Positions 35,129 to 44,480 are shown, counted from the stretch's first letter. The stretch: 64,000 nt of DNA from Helicovermis profundi (GCF_033097505.1 NZ_AP028654.1:2376001-2440000), one strand, 5' to 3'. Numbers and translations are program-made. Notes: generated by a model from the letters alone, not told the origin.

Positions 35129-37030
35129 TTAAGAAACATGTTCAAACTGCGAATTATATAGAGTTGCATAAAATCCATTTCTACTAAGAAGTTCACTATG
35201 ATTTCCTTGCTCAACAATGTCACCATTATTCATAACAAGAATCAAATCAGCATCTCTAATAGTCGAAAGTCTATGTGCAATAATAAAACTTGTTTTACCA
35301 TGCATAAGTCTATCCATAGAGGCTTGTATTTGAACCTCTGTTCTAGTATCTACTGAACTAGTCGCTTCGTCAAGTATTAATATATTAGGATTATTAAGCA
35401 TAACTCTAGCAATAGTAATAAGCTGTTTTTGCCCCTGAGATATATTATTTGTATCTTCATTTAAGATCATATTATAACCATCCGGAAGCATATTAACAAA
35501 AGTATCAACATGTGATTTTTTAGCAGCTTCAATCACTTCTTCGTCGCTTGCATCAAGTCTTCCATAGCGTATATTTTCCATAATGCTTGTATTATAAAGC
35601 CATGTATCTTGAAGCACCATTCCAAGTTTAGTCCTAAGTTCTTTTCTACTCATATCTTTTACATTAACACCATCTATAAGTATACTACCAGAATTAACAT
35701 CATAGTAACGCATAAGAAGTTTTACCATAGTTGTTTTACCTGCCCCTGTTGGTCCTACTATAGCAATTTTTTCTCCTTCTTTTATATCAGCACTAAAATC
35801 ATTAATAATTATTTTGTCTTCACTATATCCAAAATGGACATTTTTAAAACTTACTCTTCCTTTTGAAGTTTTTGATATTGAAGAAGCATTTTTATCATAT
35901 TTTTCTTTTAAAGTACTTTGAGCATTTCCACTAACAAATTCCACCTTTTCTTTTTCTTCAAGAAATTCAAAAACTCTTTCAGAAGCTGCAACGGTTTGCT
36001 GAAGTACATTAGATATATTAGCAATCTGAGCCATTGGTTGAGTAAAGTTTCTTACATACTGAATAAATGCCTGTATATCACCAACTGAAATTCTTCCAAT
36101 TGCGGCTAAAAAGCCTCCTAAAACTGCAACTGCAACATATCCAATATTGCCAATAATATTCATCATAGGCATCATTAAACTCGATAAAAATTGTGACTTC
36201 CATGCACTATCATATAATTCTTCGTTCATTGTATCAAATTTTACAAGTGATTTTTCTTCTCCATTATAAGCTTTAACAATTAAATGAGAACTATATATTT
36301 CTTCAATATGACCATTTATGTGGCCTAAATAATCCTGTTGTTTTTTAAATAATTTTTGACTTCTTTTAACTACTTGCATGACTAAAACCATTGATAATGG
36401 TAGAATTAAAAGAGCTACCAAAGTCATAAGAGGACTTATACTAAACATCATAATAAGCACACCAATAACCGTAGCAACTGAAGTAATTATTTGTGATAGA
36501 CTTTGACTTAAAGTTCTACTAACCGTATCAACATCATTTGTAATTCTAGAAAGTACTTCACCATGATTTGTTCCATCAAAATACTTAAGCGGAATTCTAT
36601 TTATTTTTTTAGATATATTCTGGCGCATATTGTAACTAACTTTCATCGAAACTCCTGCCATTATATATCTTTGAAAATAACTAAAAATTGTACTAAGTCC
36701 GTATAAACCTACTAATATCAAAGTGATTTTTTTAATATATACGAAGTCTATTGTATCTTTTGAACCACTTATCATCTTCATTACACCAGAAAATATTTTT
36801 GTTGTTATATTTCCAAGTAATTTAGGTCCAATTATGCTAAAAGCAGAACTAATAATTGCAAAAATAACTACAACAAATATTGAATATTTATATACACTTA
36901 AGTATTTAATTAATTTTTTCAGAGTACCTTTAAAATTTTTAGCTTTAGGACCCGTTGCCCTCATCATAGAGTGTCCTCTTCCCATTGGTCTTGCTTGTGG
37001 TCTTGAGTTATTTTTATTTCTATTTTCCAT
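35129..37030 (-). CDS. ABC exporter half-transporter with canonical NBD
   Basis: A 633-residue ABC transporter: an Arg/Gly/Met-rich cytoplasmic N-terminus (to about 40), six transmembrane helices (about 55-340) and an NBD (about 390-633). Walker A is GPTGAGKTT, the signature ISQGQKQL, Walker B ILILDEATSSVD with the catalytic Glu, and the H-loop FIIAHRLST. The signature departs from LSGGQ. It pairs with the larger half-transporter encoded just upstream, forming a heterodimer of the BmrCD/LmrCD kind. The start is the ATG sharing one base with the previous stop (TAATG), after AAAGGAGGAG. An upstream TTG/ATG extension would run through the neighbour. Confidence 0.92.
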   Translation of the reverse strand: MENRNKNNSRPQARPMGRGHSMMRATGPKAKNFKGTLKKLIKYLSVYKYSIFVVVIFAIISSAFSIIGPKLLGNITTKIFSGVMKMISGSKDTIDFVYIKKITLILVGLYGLSTIFSYFQRYIMAGVSMKVSYNMRQNISKKINRIPLKYFDGTNHGEVLSRITNDVDTVSRTLSQSLSQIITSVATVIGVLIMMFSISPLMTLVALLILPLSMVLVMQVVKRSQKLFKKQQDYLGHINGHIEEIYSSHLIVKAYNGEEKSLVKFDTMNEELYDSAWKSQFLSSLMMPMMNIIGNIGYVAVAVLGGFLAAIGRISVGDIQAFIQYVRNFTQPMAQIANISNVLQQTVAASERVFEFLEEKEKVEFVSGNAQSTLKEKYDKNASSISKTSKGRVSFKNVHFGYSEDKIIINDFSADIKEGEKIAIVGPTGAGKTTMVKLLMRYYDVNSGSILIDGVNVKDMSRKELRTKLGMVLQDTWLYNTSIMENIRYGRLDASDEEVIEAAKKSHVDTFVNMLPDGYNMILNEDTNNISQGQKQLITIARVMLNNPNILILDEATSSVDTRTEVQIQASMDRLMHGKTSFIIAHRLSTIRDADLILVMNNGDIVEQGNHSELLSRNGFYATLYNSQFEHVS

Positions 37031-39249
37031 TATAACTCCTCCTTTGAAAGCTGAGAGTTTGCAATTTCTCTGTATGTTAAACATTCTTTCATTAATTCTA
37101 TATGTCTTCCTTTTCCTACAATTTCGCCATCATCTAAAACTATTATTTGATCTGCATTTTTAATAGTCGATATTCTCTGGGCAATAATTAAAACGGTTTT
37201 ATTTTCGACTATTTCTCTTAAATCACTTCGTAAAGAAGCATCAGTTTTATAATCAAGAGCAGAAAAACTATCATCAAAAATATAAATTTCAGCATCCTTT
37301 ACAAGCGCCCTAGCAATTGAAAGTCTCTGTTTTTGTCCTCCTGAAATATTTTGAGCACCCTGAGAAATTTCCTTTTTAATGCCAAGTTCATCTTCACTAA
37401 TAAAATCAGTAGCCTGTGCAATTCTAATTGAATTATTAATTAATTCTTCACTTGCATTATTATTTCCGTATATTAAATTTGACTTTACCGTTCCACTAAA
37501 AAGCATTGATTTTTGTGGAATGTATCCTATTAGTTCTCTTAAATCACTTTGACTTACTTCAGTAATTAATCTATCTTTAATAGTAATTTTACCTTTAGAA
37601 GTATCATAAAATCTTGTAATTAAGTTTACTAAAGTAGTTTTTCCTGATCCAGTAGATCCAATAATTGCTGTTGTTTCTCCTTTTTTCGCTATAAAACTAA
37701 TATCCTTTAGCATATACTCTTTAGCTCCATCATATTTAAAATATACATTTTCAAATACAATATTCGCTCCATTAGTTTTAGGAAATTTTTTAGGATTTTC
37801 AGGATTTTTTATCGATACTTTAGTTTCTATAACTTCTGCAATTCTTGTAGCTGATACAGAAGCCCTTGGAACCATTATAAATAGCATTGATAGCATTAAA
37901 AACGCCATAATTATTTGCATTGCATACTGCATAAATGCTATCATATCTCCAACTTGCATAGCAGAATTAGCTATATTATGAGCTCCTACCCAAATAATAA
38001 GTACCATTGCTCCGTTCATAATAAACATCATTATAGGAAATAAAAGAGCCATTACCCTATTAACAAATAAATTTAAATTAGTTAATTCTCTATTAGTTTT
38101 ATCAAATCTATCTTCTTCAAAATTTTGATTATTAAAAGCTCTAATAACCATCATTCCACTTAAATGTTCTCTTGTAATTAAATTTATTTTATCAAGCGTC
38201 TTTTGTATTTTTTTAAACCTTGGCATGACAATTGAAAAAGTAACTAAAATAAATCCAAGTAACACTATAACTGCAAGTGCAATAATCCATGACATAGACG
38301 TACTTTTATTTAAAGCTTTTATTACCCCGCCAATTCCCATTAAAGGCGCATAAAACATCATCCTGATCATCATTACTAAAATGGTCTGAACTTGTGTAAT
38401 ATCATTTGTACTCCTTGTAATTAAAGAAGCAGTTGAAAATTTATCAAATTCATTATTTGTAAAACTTAGAATTTTAGAAAATAAATCTCTTCTTAGATTT
38501 TTAGCGACACCAGCAGCAACTTTTGAAGCAAAAAAACCAACTAAAATTGAAGAAAGTGCGCCAATTACCGTTATTAGAATCATAATGCTTCCTATTTTTA
38601 AAATATATGAAGTTTGAATCTTCTTAGTGTCAACTCCTAGGTAATCATAATATGATTTAATTGCCTTTAAATTCATTTGAGAAAATATATTTTCATCTAT
38701 TTTATCCATTTGAGAAAATATATTTTTTGTAATTAATATTCTTTTATCATCTGGCATTTGCTTAAAAATATTAAAAATATCTGTTCCTTTTGGAAAAGTT
38801 ATTTTTCCAAAAGAAATATTCTCTCCCGAATCTATTTTTTCTTTAATTCCAACAACCATATTAAATTTTTTCGAAATACTATTATAGAGTATTTGATCTT
38901 CACTTTCACTAATTTCTCCAATTATATATACATTGGTATTTTTACTTAGAATGCTATATTCACCAATATATTTTTCTACTAAATCTTTTTTACTTCCTAT
39001 ATATATATAATCTCTTAATATAATATCTTTCTCTTTTTCATTTGAAAATAATAAAACCTTATCCATATCTTCTTTTGCTAAAATTTTAGGAATATTTTCT
39101 TCTATTCCTCCGGACTGTATTCCACTATTTACTATATCTGATAAATAACCTGGAAGTGATAAATCCATTTGTGCCTGAATAAACACTAATCCTATAGTTA
39201 TAAGTATCATTAAAATAAATGGTTTTAAATAACTTTTTAATTTAATCAA
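37030..39249 (-). CDS. ABC exporter half-transporter with degenerate NBD and large extracellular loop
   Basis: About 739 residues. After the first helix an extra extracellular domain of about 180 residues precedes the second helix, as in several Gram-positive MarR-linked exporters. The NBD has Walker A GSTGSGKTT and the signature ISGGQKQR. The residue after Walker B is Asp rather than Glu (IFDDSFSALD), and the H-loop His is Gln (IIAQRIST). With its partner this gives one degenerate and one functional ATP site. The start is taken as TTG 39249, five bases after GGGGGA and overlapping the marR stop by 8 bases. ATGs at 39270/39267 are alternatives without a good SD. Drug or lipid substrate unknown. 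Confidence 0.88.
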   Translation of the reverse strand: MIKLKSYLKPFILMILITIGLVFIQAQMDLSLPGYLSDIVNSGIQSGGIEENIPKILAKEDMDKVLLFSNEKEKDIILRDYIYIGSKKDLVEKYIGEYSILSKNTNVYIIGEISESEDQILYNSISKKFNMVVGIKEKIDSGENISFGKITFPKGTDIFNIFKQMPDDKRILITKNIFSQMDKIDENIFSQMNLKAIKSYYDYLGVDTKKIQTSYILKIGSIMILITVIGALSSILVGFFASKVAAGVAKNLRRDLFSKILSFTNNEFDKFSTASLITRSTNDITQVQTILVMMIRMMFYAPLMGIGGVIKALNKSTSMSWIIALAVIVLLGFILVTFSIVMPRFKKIQKTLDKINLITREHLSGMMVIRAFNNQNFEEDRFDKTNRELTNLNLFVNRVMALLFPIMMFIMNGAMVLIIWVGAHNIANSAMQVGDMIAFMQYAMQIIMAFLMLSMLFIMVPRASVSATRIAEVIETKVSIKNPENPKKFPKTNGANIVFENVYFKYDGAKEYMLKDISFIAKKGETTAIIGSTGSGKTTLVNLITRFYDTSKGKITIKDRLITEVSQSDLRELIGYIPQKSMLFSGTVKSNLIYGNNNASEELINNSIRIAQATDFISEDELGIKKEISQGAQNISGGQKQRLSIARALVKDAEIYIFDDSFSALDYKTDASLRSDLREIVENKTVLIIAQRISTIKNADQIIVLDDGEIVGKGRHIELMKECLTYREIANSQLSKEEL

Positions 39250-39694
39250 TTTTATCCCCCACTTCATCATTTCTATTTAATATTTCTTCAAGTAAAGTTA
39301 ATCCTTCTAAAACTTTTTCAAGTTCTTGATTCGAACTCTTATCCATTAATTTGTTAAGAAAATCATCCATGCTGTTAAATTTGTTTTTTGAATTCTCTTT
39401 AAAGTCTTTATTTAATGAAACGTTTACAACTCTTCTATCATTTTCACTTCTAACTCTTTTAACAATATTTTTTTTCTCCAATCTATCTACAATTCCAGAA
39501 ACCGTAGCATTTGAAAGACCCATTTTTTTACTAAGTTCATTAAGTCTTAAAGAAGAGTGATTAAATAGTATTCCAATCATCATTCCCTGCGTTCCTGTAA
39601 TATCAAGTTCTTTAAATTGTGATTTTGTGTTTTTATGCATAAATTTACGTAAGTTTTTTAACTTACTAAGTATTTCATATCCTAGCATTTCCAT
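39242..39694 (-). CDS. MarR-family transcriptional regulator
   Basis: A 150-residue winged-helix repressor. The DNA-binding core is visible as LRLNELSKKMGLSNATVSGIVDRLEKKNIVKRVRSENDRR (about 55-95), the MarR recognition helix and wing (D-R-R). It is first in a three-gene operon with the two ABC half-transporters and probably represses it until a ligand binds. The start is the ATG at 39694, after GGAGGGAG; an ATG 30 bases upstream falls within the operator. A large perfect palindrome overlaps its promoter. Confidence 0.92.
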   Translation of the reverse strand: MEMLGYEILSKLKNLRKFMHKNTKSQFKELDITGTQGMMIGILFNHSSLRLNELSKKMGLSNATVSGIVDRLEKKNIVKRVRSENDRRVVNVSLNKDFKENSKNKFNSMDDFLNKLMDKSSNQELEKVLEGLTLLEEILNRNDEVGDKID

Positions 39695-39706
39695 AAAACT
39701 CCCTCC

Positions 39707-39747
39707 AAAATAGTTAGCGTACAAATGTTTCGTACGCTAACTATTTT
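39707..39747. promoter_or_regulatory. MarR operator: 16-bp perfect inverted repeat
   Basis: AAAATAGTTAGCGTAC (39707-39722) is repeated in inverted form as GTACGCTAACTATTTT (39732-39747) with a 9-base spacer. It lies between the -10 box and the marR SD and includes the transcription start region. That is the expected place for an autoregulatory MarR operator. It could also fold as an RNA hairpin in the leader. Confidence 0.8.
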
Positions 39748-39771
39748 AACTTTTACTTTTTTTTATGTCAA
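39743..39771 (-). promoter_or_regulatory. Promoter of the marR-ABC operon
   Basis: On the minus strand, TTGACA (39766-39771), a 17-base spacer and TAAAAT (39743-39748). The -10 overlaps the palindromic operator, so repressor binding would block polymerase. Confidence 0.85.
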
Positions 39772-39906
39772 TAGATATTAAGCTATACTTTAAATTGTTT
39801 ATATAATTAAATATTATAATTATTTGACCTTAATCTAAGTGTACTTTTCTAAAATAAGGGTATAATAAAAGTAAGTATTGCAATTCTGATAGTTGAGGTG
39901 ATTATT

Positions 39907-41988
39907 TTGGATGATTCTATAAAAAAGTTAATTGAAGTAAGAAAATTATTAGATATTAATAGTCTTTTCAATGCCCAAAAAATTAATAGTGAAATTTTTA
40001 ATAAAGCTATTAATGAAGGCAATAATAAAATTATAGTTAAAACATTGTATAATTTTGGAATTATTTTCGAAAGAAAAGGAGATTATAAAACTTCTTTTGA
40101 TTATTACGAAAAAGCCTCAAAAAATGCTCTGATGTATGATTTTTTTGATGATTTTATCGATATTCAAAATAGCATTGCTTATTTAATTTCTCAAAGTGGT
40201 AAGTACAAACTATCACTAGCTAAATATAAAGAATTGCTTGAATTAATTGATAAAGACCAAAAGTTAATTAGCAAAAAAGCACTATTACTAAATAATAGCG
40301 CAATTATCTATAAAGAACTTGGAAAACTCGATCTTGCTTTAGATTTTTATATGAAGTGCATAGAACTCAAATCAAAACACGACGACAGATTACTTGATGC
40401 AATCGTATATTACAATATTGCAGAAATATTTTGTGAAAAAAAAGAATTTGAAAAAGCAAAAACATATTTAATAAAAAGCTACAAAGTATCAGAAAGTATT
40501 AATGATTATCTAGGTATTCATATGTGTAAAACTATTGATGCAATTATTAGTATACCAAAAGACCTCAACAAATCATTATCGCTATTTAAAGACTCTAAGA
40601 AAAATGTTGAAAAATTCGGTTCAAAATATAATGTTTTAGATATAGTTTATGATTATTCAATTTCACTGTATGAACTTGGCTATAAAGAACAAGCAATTAA
40701 ATATTTAGAAAAACTTGAAAAAGAAGAAATTATTCAAAGTTATTATCTAAAAGCGAGAAAAATTTTGTCTTACTTAGAAAACTATTATGCTGATAATGAT
40801 AATATAAAAAAAGCTTATTTTTACTCAAAAAAACGTGTACTTCTTAAGAAAAATTTAATTGATAATTGGGATGAAATAGAAGTAAATTATTTAAAAAATA
40901 GCTTTATAAACACTTATAATGAATCTCAAATGAAAGAACTTAAAGGCACAATAAAGATAATGGAAACTTTATCAAAAATAGGTGAATCAATTACAAAAGG
41001 CGAAAATTTCGATGATATTTTTCAAAGTTTAAGTAGAAATTTAAATATTTTATTTAAAATAGATTTATTCGGTGTTGGGGTAATAAAAAAAGATAAACTT
41101 CTTTATAGATATACTGATAATGAAAAAAATATTACAAGCACATTCGAATTAGATGATTACACTAAATTAATGAACATTTCAATTAGAGATGGTAAAGAAA
41201 TTCTTATTTTAGATACAGAAAAAATACATGAATATGAAAATAAATTTGATAAAAAAGTCACAAAAAGAATATTTAATTCCAATGCTCGTTCAATTATATT
41301 TTGCCCTGTTTACTATGAATATAAAATAATCGGATCTGTTACAGTACAAAGTAGAGAAAATTATACATTTAATTATCTTGATTTGGAGAAAATTAGATTT
41401 TTATCATCCTATATTGGAATTGCAATTGTGACAAGTCAAAAAAGCGAAAAACTAATCGAAGTCAATAAACAACTAGATATACTCTCAAAATCTGATGCAC
41501 TAACAAAATTATTTAATAGGCATGCTCTAACAGAATACATTGAAAATAATATGAACTACTTTACAAAAAAGAATATGCCACTTGGTATATGTATGTTAGA
41601 TATTGATTATTTTAAAGAATATAACGATAATTATGGTCATGTTGCTGGAGATTCTGCTTTAAAAAAAATAGCGGACTTAACAAAATTAGTTTTTGATTCT
41701 TCAAATATCCATATATTTAGATATGGTGGTGATGAGTTTTTAATTATAACAGAAAATATTACTTTAACTAATCTAAAAAAAATGCTAGATGAATTACTTA
41801 AAAAAGTTAAACATGTAAATATTAAACACGAGTTTTCTAAAGCAGAAAATATACTTACAGTGACACTTGGGGGCATTGTTACATCAAATCTTTCTCTTTC
41901 GCAAATGAAATTATTTAATATGGCAGACGAAGTACTTTATGAAGCAAAAAATATGAAAAGAAATAGTTATATCATTAAAAATATATAG
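39907..41988 (+). CDS. TPR-GAF-GGDEF protein, probable diguanylate cyclase
   Basis: About 693 residues, no membrane segments. About 25-330 are tetratricopeptide repeats (recurrent G-D-Y-x-x-S-F-D-Y-Y-E-K-A and G-K-L-D-L-A-L-D-F-Y-x-K-C). A GAF-like domain occupies about 355-515. The C-terminal GGDEF domain (about 530-693) has DALTKLFNRHAL, LDIDYFKEYNDNYGH and an intact RYGGDEF. The RxxD inhibitory site before GGDEF is absent, so product inhibition is not expected. It should make c-di-GMP in response to a TPR-bound partner. The start is TTG 39907, six bases after GAGGTG; the GTG at 39898 lies within that SD. Confidence 0.9.
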   Translation: MDDSIKKLIEVRKLLDINSLFNAQKINSEIFNKAINEGNNKIIVKTLYNFGIIFERKGDYKTSFDYYEKASKNALMYDFFDDFIDIQNSIAYLISQSGKYKLSLAKYKELLELIDKDQKLISKKALLLNNSAIIYKELGKLDLALDFYMKCIELKSKHDDRLLDAIVYYNIAEIFCEKKEFEKAKTYLIKSYKVSESINDYLGIHMCKTIDAIISIPKDLNKSLSLFKDSKKNVEKFGSKYNVLDIVYDYSISLYELGYKEQAIKYLEKLEKEEIIQSYYLKARKILSYLENYYADNDNIKKAYFYSKKRVLLKKNLIDNWDEIEVNYLKNSFINTYNESQMKELKGTIKIMETLSKIGESITKGENFDDIFQSLSRNLNILFKIDLFGVGVIKKDKLLYRYTDNEKNITSTFELDDYTKLMNISIRDGKEILILDTEKIHEYENKFDKKVTKRIFNSNARSIIFCPVYYEYKIIGSVTVQSRENYTFNYLDLEKIRFLSSYIGIAIVTSQKSEKLIEVNKQLDILSKSDALTKLFNRHALTEYIENNMNYFTKKNMPLGICMLDIDYFKEYNDNYGHVAGDSALKKIADLTKLVFDSSNIHIFRYGGDEFLIITENITLTNLKKMLDELLKKVKHVNIKHEFSKAENILTVTLGGIVTSNLSLSQMKLFNMADEVLYEAKNMKRNSYIIKNI

Positions 41989-42036
41989 AAAATACATCAA
42001 GTGACATAAATACGATAATTAATCTTGAACCTTAAT

Positions 42037-42095
42037 TTGACATTTAAAATCCACTGATATATAATTTGAATATACATTTTGAATATATGTTCAAA
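42037..42095 (+). promoter_or_regulatory. Promoter and candidate operator of the tetR gene
   Basis: TTGACA (42037-42042), a 17-base spacer and TATAAT (42060-42065) make a consensus sigma-A promoter. Immediately after it lies an imperfect inverted repeat, TTTGAATATA (42065-42074) with TATGTTCAAA (42086-42095). The left half also recurs as a direct repeat at 42078-42087. The position suits TetR autoregulation. Confidence 0.75.
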
Positions 42096-42106
42096 AGGAG
42101 TGCCTT

Positions 42107-42745
42107 ATGCCAAACTCGAGATTTTATAAATTAGATCAAGAAAAAAAAGACTTAATTATTAGAACTGCTTTAAAAGAATTTTCTATTAAAAGCTTTAATC
42201 AAGCATCAATTAACCAAATTAGCAAAAATGCTGGATTAAGTGCTGGTAACTTATATTACTATTTTGAAAATAAAGAAGACTTATATATGACTGTTGTAGA
42301 TTACCTATTAATCACTCTTGAATTTGAGCTAAATAATTTTACAGCGTCACTTTCGAAAGGGTATTTTTGGGAAGTTATAAAAACCTGGCTTCTTAAAAAA
42401 GTAATGATCTCTATTAAAGACAAAGACATAGGAAATTTTTTCAGTAAACTTTCTCAGTACAATACTTCAAGTGAAATGAGCTTAATCGAAAAAAATATAA
42501 AAGCCAAAGTAAGAAATGACTTTAGAAGTGTATTTGATATTGGAGTAAAAAAAGGCGCTATCAGAAGTGACCTTCCAATGGATTTTTTATTTACACTACA
42601 TTTAAATTTGGTTATTACAACTCATCAATGGATTTCAGCAAATTGGAATTTATTTGAAAATAATGATATGTCTACAGAAGAAATAAAACAATTTGTTGAT
42701 AACGCAATTGAACTTATTAAGTCAGCAATGCAGCCAATAAATTAG
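42107..42745 (+). CDS. TetR/AcrR-family transcriptional regulator
   Basis: A 212-residue repressor. The N-terminal helix-turn-helix is classic: FSIKSFNQASINQISKNAGLSAGNLYYYFENKEDLYMTVVDYL (about 25-68). The C-terminal ligand domain has no recognisable specificity. AAAAGGAG precedes the ATG. It lies 111 bases upstream of a flavodoxin-like iron-sulfur flavoprotein gene on the same strand, which may be its target. A consensus promoter and an inverted repeat lie directly upstream. Confidence 0.93.
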   Translation: MPNSRFYKLDQEKKDLIIRTALKEFSIKSFNQASINQISKNAGLSAGNLYYYFENKEDLYMTVVDYLLITLEFELNNFTASLSKGYFWEVIKTWLLKKVMISIKDKDIGNFFSKLSQYNTSSEMSLIEKNIKAKVRNDFRSVFDIGVKKGAIRSDLPMDFLFTLHLNLVITTHQWISANWNLFENNDMSTEEIKQFVDNAIELIKSAMQPIN

Positions 42746-42807
42746 TAAACTATCTTAGCTAAAGCTAACCACCTAAAAATTAGATGGAGAATTTAATTCA
42801 TTTGATT

Positions 42808-42827
42808 TCCTACCTATATAAGTAGGA
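42808..42827. promoter_or_regulatory. Near-perfect palindrome upstream of the flavoprotein gene
   Basis: TCCTACCTATATAAGTAGGA is a 20-base near-palindrome 30 bases before the next start codon. It could be an operator or a small leader hairpin. No T-run follows, so it is not a standard terminator. Confidence 0.4.
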
Positions 42828-42856
42828 GCCATGATTTATAAAACGGAGGAATAAAT

Positions 42857-43654
42857 ATGTCAGAGGTTAAAAATATACTCGTTATTTCAGCTAGCCCTCG
42901 TAAAAAAGGTGATGGATATAAAATAACTGAATCAATTATAAAAGAAATTGGAGATGAAAAAAGTTTTAAATGGGAATATTTATTTTTAAATGATTTTGAA
43001 ATTAAAGCTTGTATAGGTTGTAGAATCTGTATCAAAATGAATGAAGAAAAATGTCCTTTTAAAGATGACCTACTAAGCATAGTTTCCAAAATGAATGATG
43101 CTGACGGTTATGTTTTTACTTCACCTGTGTATTCAGTTGCAGTTTCTAGTCAAATGAAAGCCTTTATAGATAGAACTAATTATTTACTGCACAGACCTTT
43201 CTCAATTGGAAAACCCACAATTGCTATTTGTACAGCTGAATTAAGAGGAACAAAAAGTGTTATAAAATATTTAAGCCATATTCTTAACACACTTGGTCTA
43301 AGGTATGAAGGTGGAATTGGAGTAAAAATAGGACCTTACAAAAACAATAAAAAATATAAGAGAAAAACTGATATTAAAATAAAGAAATTAGCAGGAGTAT
43401 TTAAGACTTCACTAGAAAAAGGCAATAGACAAAAACCATATTTTAAGCAGGCAATACTTTTTAAAATGTGGCAAACTAGAGCAATAATTTCAAAAGATAA
43501 AAATCCTTATGATTATGAATATTGGTTAGCGAAGGGATGGATAAATACAGATTATTATTATCCAACAAAAATTAATTCAATTTCAAAATTTTTATTTAAA
43601 TTGTTTAAAAAACGTTTAGCAAAATTTATGAAAGAAGGCTTTATTTACAAGTAA
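42857..43654 (+). CDS. Iron-sulfur flavoprotein-like NAD(P)H oxidoreductase
   Basis: A 265-residue flavodoxin-fold protein. The FMN phosphate loop is ISASPRKKGDGYK (about 10-22). The compact cysteine motif C-x2-C-x2-C-x7-C (CIGCRICIKMNEEKC, about 52-66) is the 4Fe-4S site of the archaeal/clostridial ISF family. TSPVYSVAVSSQMKAFIDR follows. The family reduces O2, H2O2 or other acceptors in anaerobes. A basic C-terminal part of about 80 residues (after 165) is longer than in short ISF proteins. Downstream of tetR, likely controlled by it. ACGGAGG precedes the ATG. Confidence 0.87.
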   Translation: MSEVKNILVISASPRKKGDGYKITESIIKEIGDEKSFKWEYLFLNDFEIKACIGCRICIKMNEEKCPFKDDLLSIVSKMNDADGYVFTSPVYSVAVSSQMKAFIDRTNYLLHRPFSIGKPTIAICTAELRGTKSVIKYLSHILNTLGLRYEGGIGVKIGPYKNNKKYKRKTDIKIKKLAGVFKTSLEKGNRQKPYFKQAILFKMWQTRAIISKDKNPYDYEYWLAKGWINTDYYYPTKINSISKFLFKLFKKRLAKFMKEGFIYK

Positions 43655-43898
43655 AATAAATAATTAAATGTATCAACTCCCTTCAACATTTTAACTACCT
43701 TTTAGAAAACTTGTTTATAAACATATAGATGATTGTAATATTTTACATCACACTTAATATGTAAAATTTGTAAACTCGAAAAATTATAAGCGATAAAGTT
43801 TATAATTAAATATTGAAAGTTAATGTATAATACTATATAATAAAATGTAATATTATGCATTAATGTGTAATAATCTATAAAAAAGGTGGGCAAAAAAA

Positions 43899-44189
43899 AT
43901 GATTAAAGAAACAAACTATCCCGCACGTGCAGAAAAATTGAATTGGGGCGCATTATTACTAACTCCTATTTGGGCGATAGTCCATAAAAAATATTTTATA
44001 GCCATTCTATCATTAGTACCATTTGTTGGATTATTTGTTTCTGTGTTAGCTCTAATTTATGGTGGACGCTGGGCTTGGGATAGTAAACCATGGATATCAG
44101 AAGTTTGTTTTGAAGATAATTGCACATATTGGAATATTGCAGCAATAATTATATATATACTTTTATTTTTAATTCTATTACTTAAGTAA
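43899..44189 (+). CDS. Small membrane protein (DUF2628-like)
   Basis: A 96-residue protein with a hydrophobic stretch from about 18 to 58 (one or two helices around WGALLLTPIWAIVHKKYF and IAILSLVPFVGLF) and a C-terminal helix (about 78-95). The W-G-A-x-L-x-x-P-I-W-A-I...G-R-W-A-W pattern resembles small proteins annotated DUF2628, but I cannot name it with certainty. AAAGGTGGG precedes the ATG. No neighbouring operon partner. The 244-base gap before it (43655-43898) is A/T-rich; I saw only weak repeats there. Confidence 0.7.
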   Translation: MIKETNYPARAEKLNWGALLLTPIWAIVHKKYFIAILSLVPFVGLFVSVLALIYGGRWAWDSKPWISEVCFEDNCTYWNIAAIIIYILLFLILLLK

Positions 44190-44317
44190 TCCTCTTATTT
44201 TTTTCTTAAGAAAGATTAACATTGCTTTAAAGCGTGTTAAATTTTTACATATTGACCATTGACTACAAATCAAATTTACTAAGATTTCTGACTTAATTTT
44301 AATAGGACTTCCACAAA

Positions 44318-44440
44318 GATCATGGAATTACAATTCATCATCTTCTAGCTCATAATTCTGGGATACCTAATTACAATTAGAGAGAATATCATACACCTTG
44401 GGAAATATTACAAGTTGCAAACATCAGTAGAGAAATTGCT
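44318..44440 (+). pseudogene. Fragment of a class C beta-lactamase-related serine hydrolase
   Basis: The plus frame from 44318 reads DHGITIHHLLAHNSGIPNYN, then a stop (44378-44380), then REYHTPWEILQ in the same frame. ITI-x-HLL-x-H-x-SGIP-x-Y is a signature of class C beta-lactamase/penicillin-binding-like hydrolases, located just after the catalytic SxxK, which is missing here. No start, no full domain and an in-frame stop make it a decayed remnant. Sequence from 44190 to 44317 shows no continuous homologous frame. The fragment ends against the convergent HXXEE gene. Confidence 0.55.
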
Positions 44441-44480
44441 TCATTAATTTATGATAAAAAGTTAAGTGCCTTAAAGAAGA

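Noticed and set aside
43702-43893. A 63-codon minus-strand frame in the gap before the small membrane protein
   Set aside because: Tyr/Ile/Asn-rich translation of A/T-rich DNA, no SD, no family resemblance.
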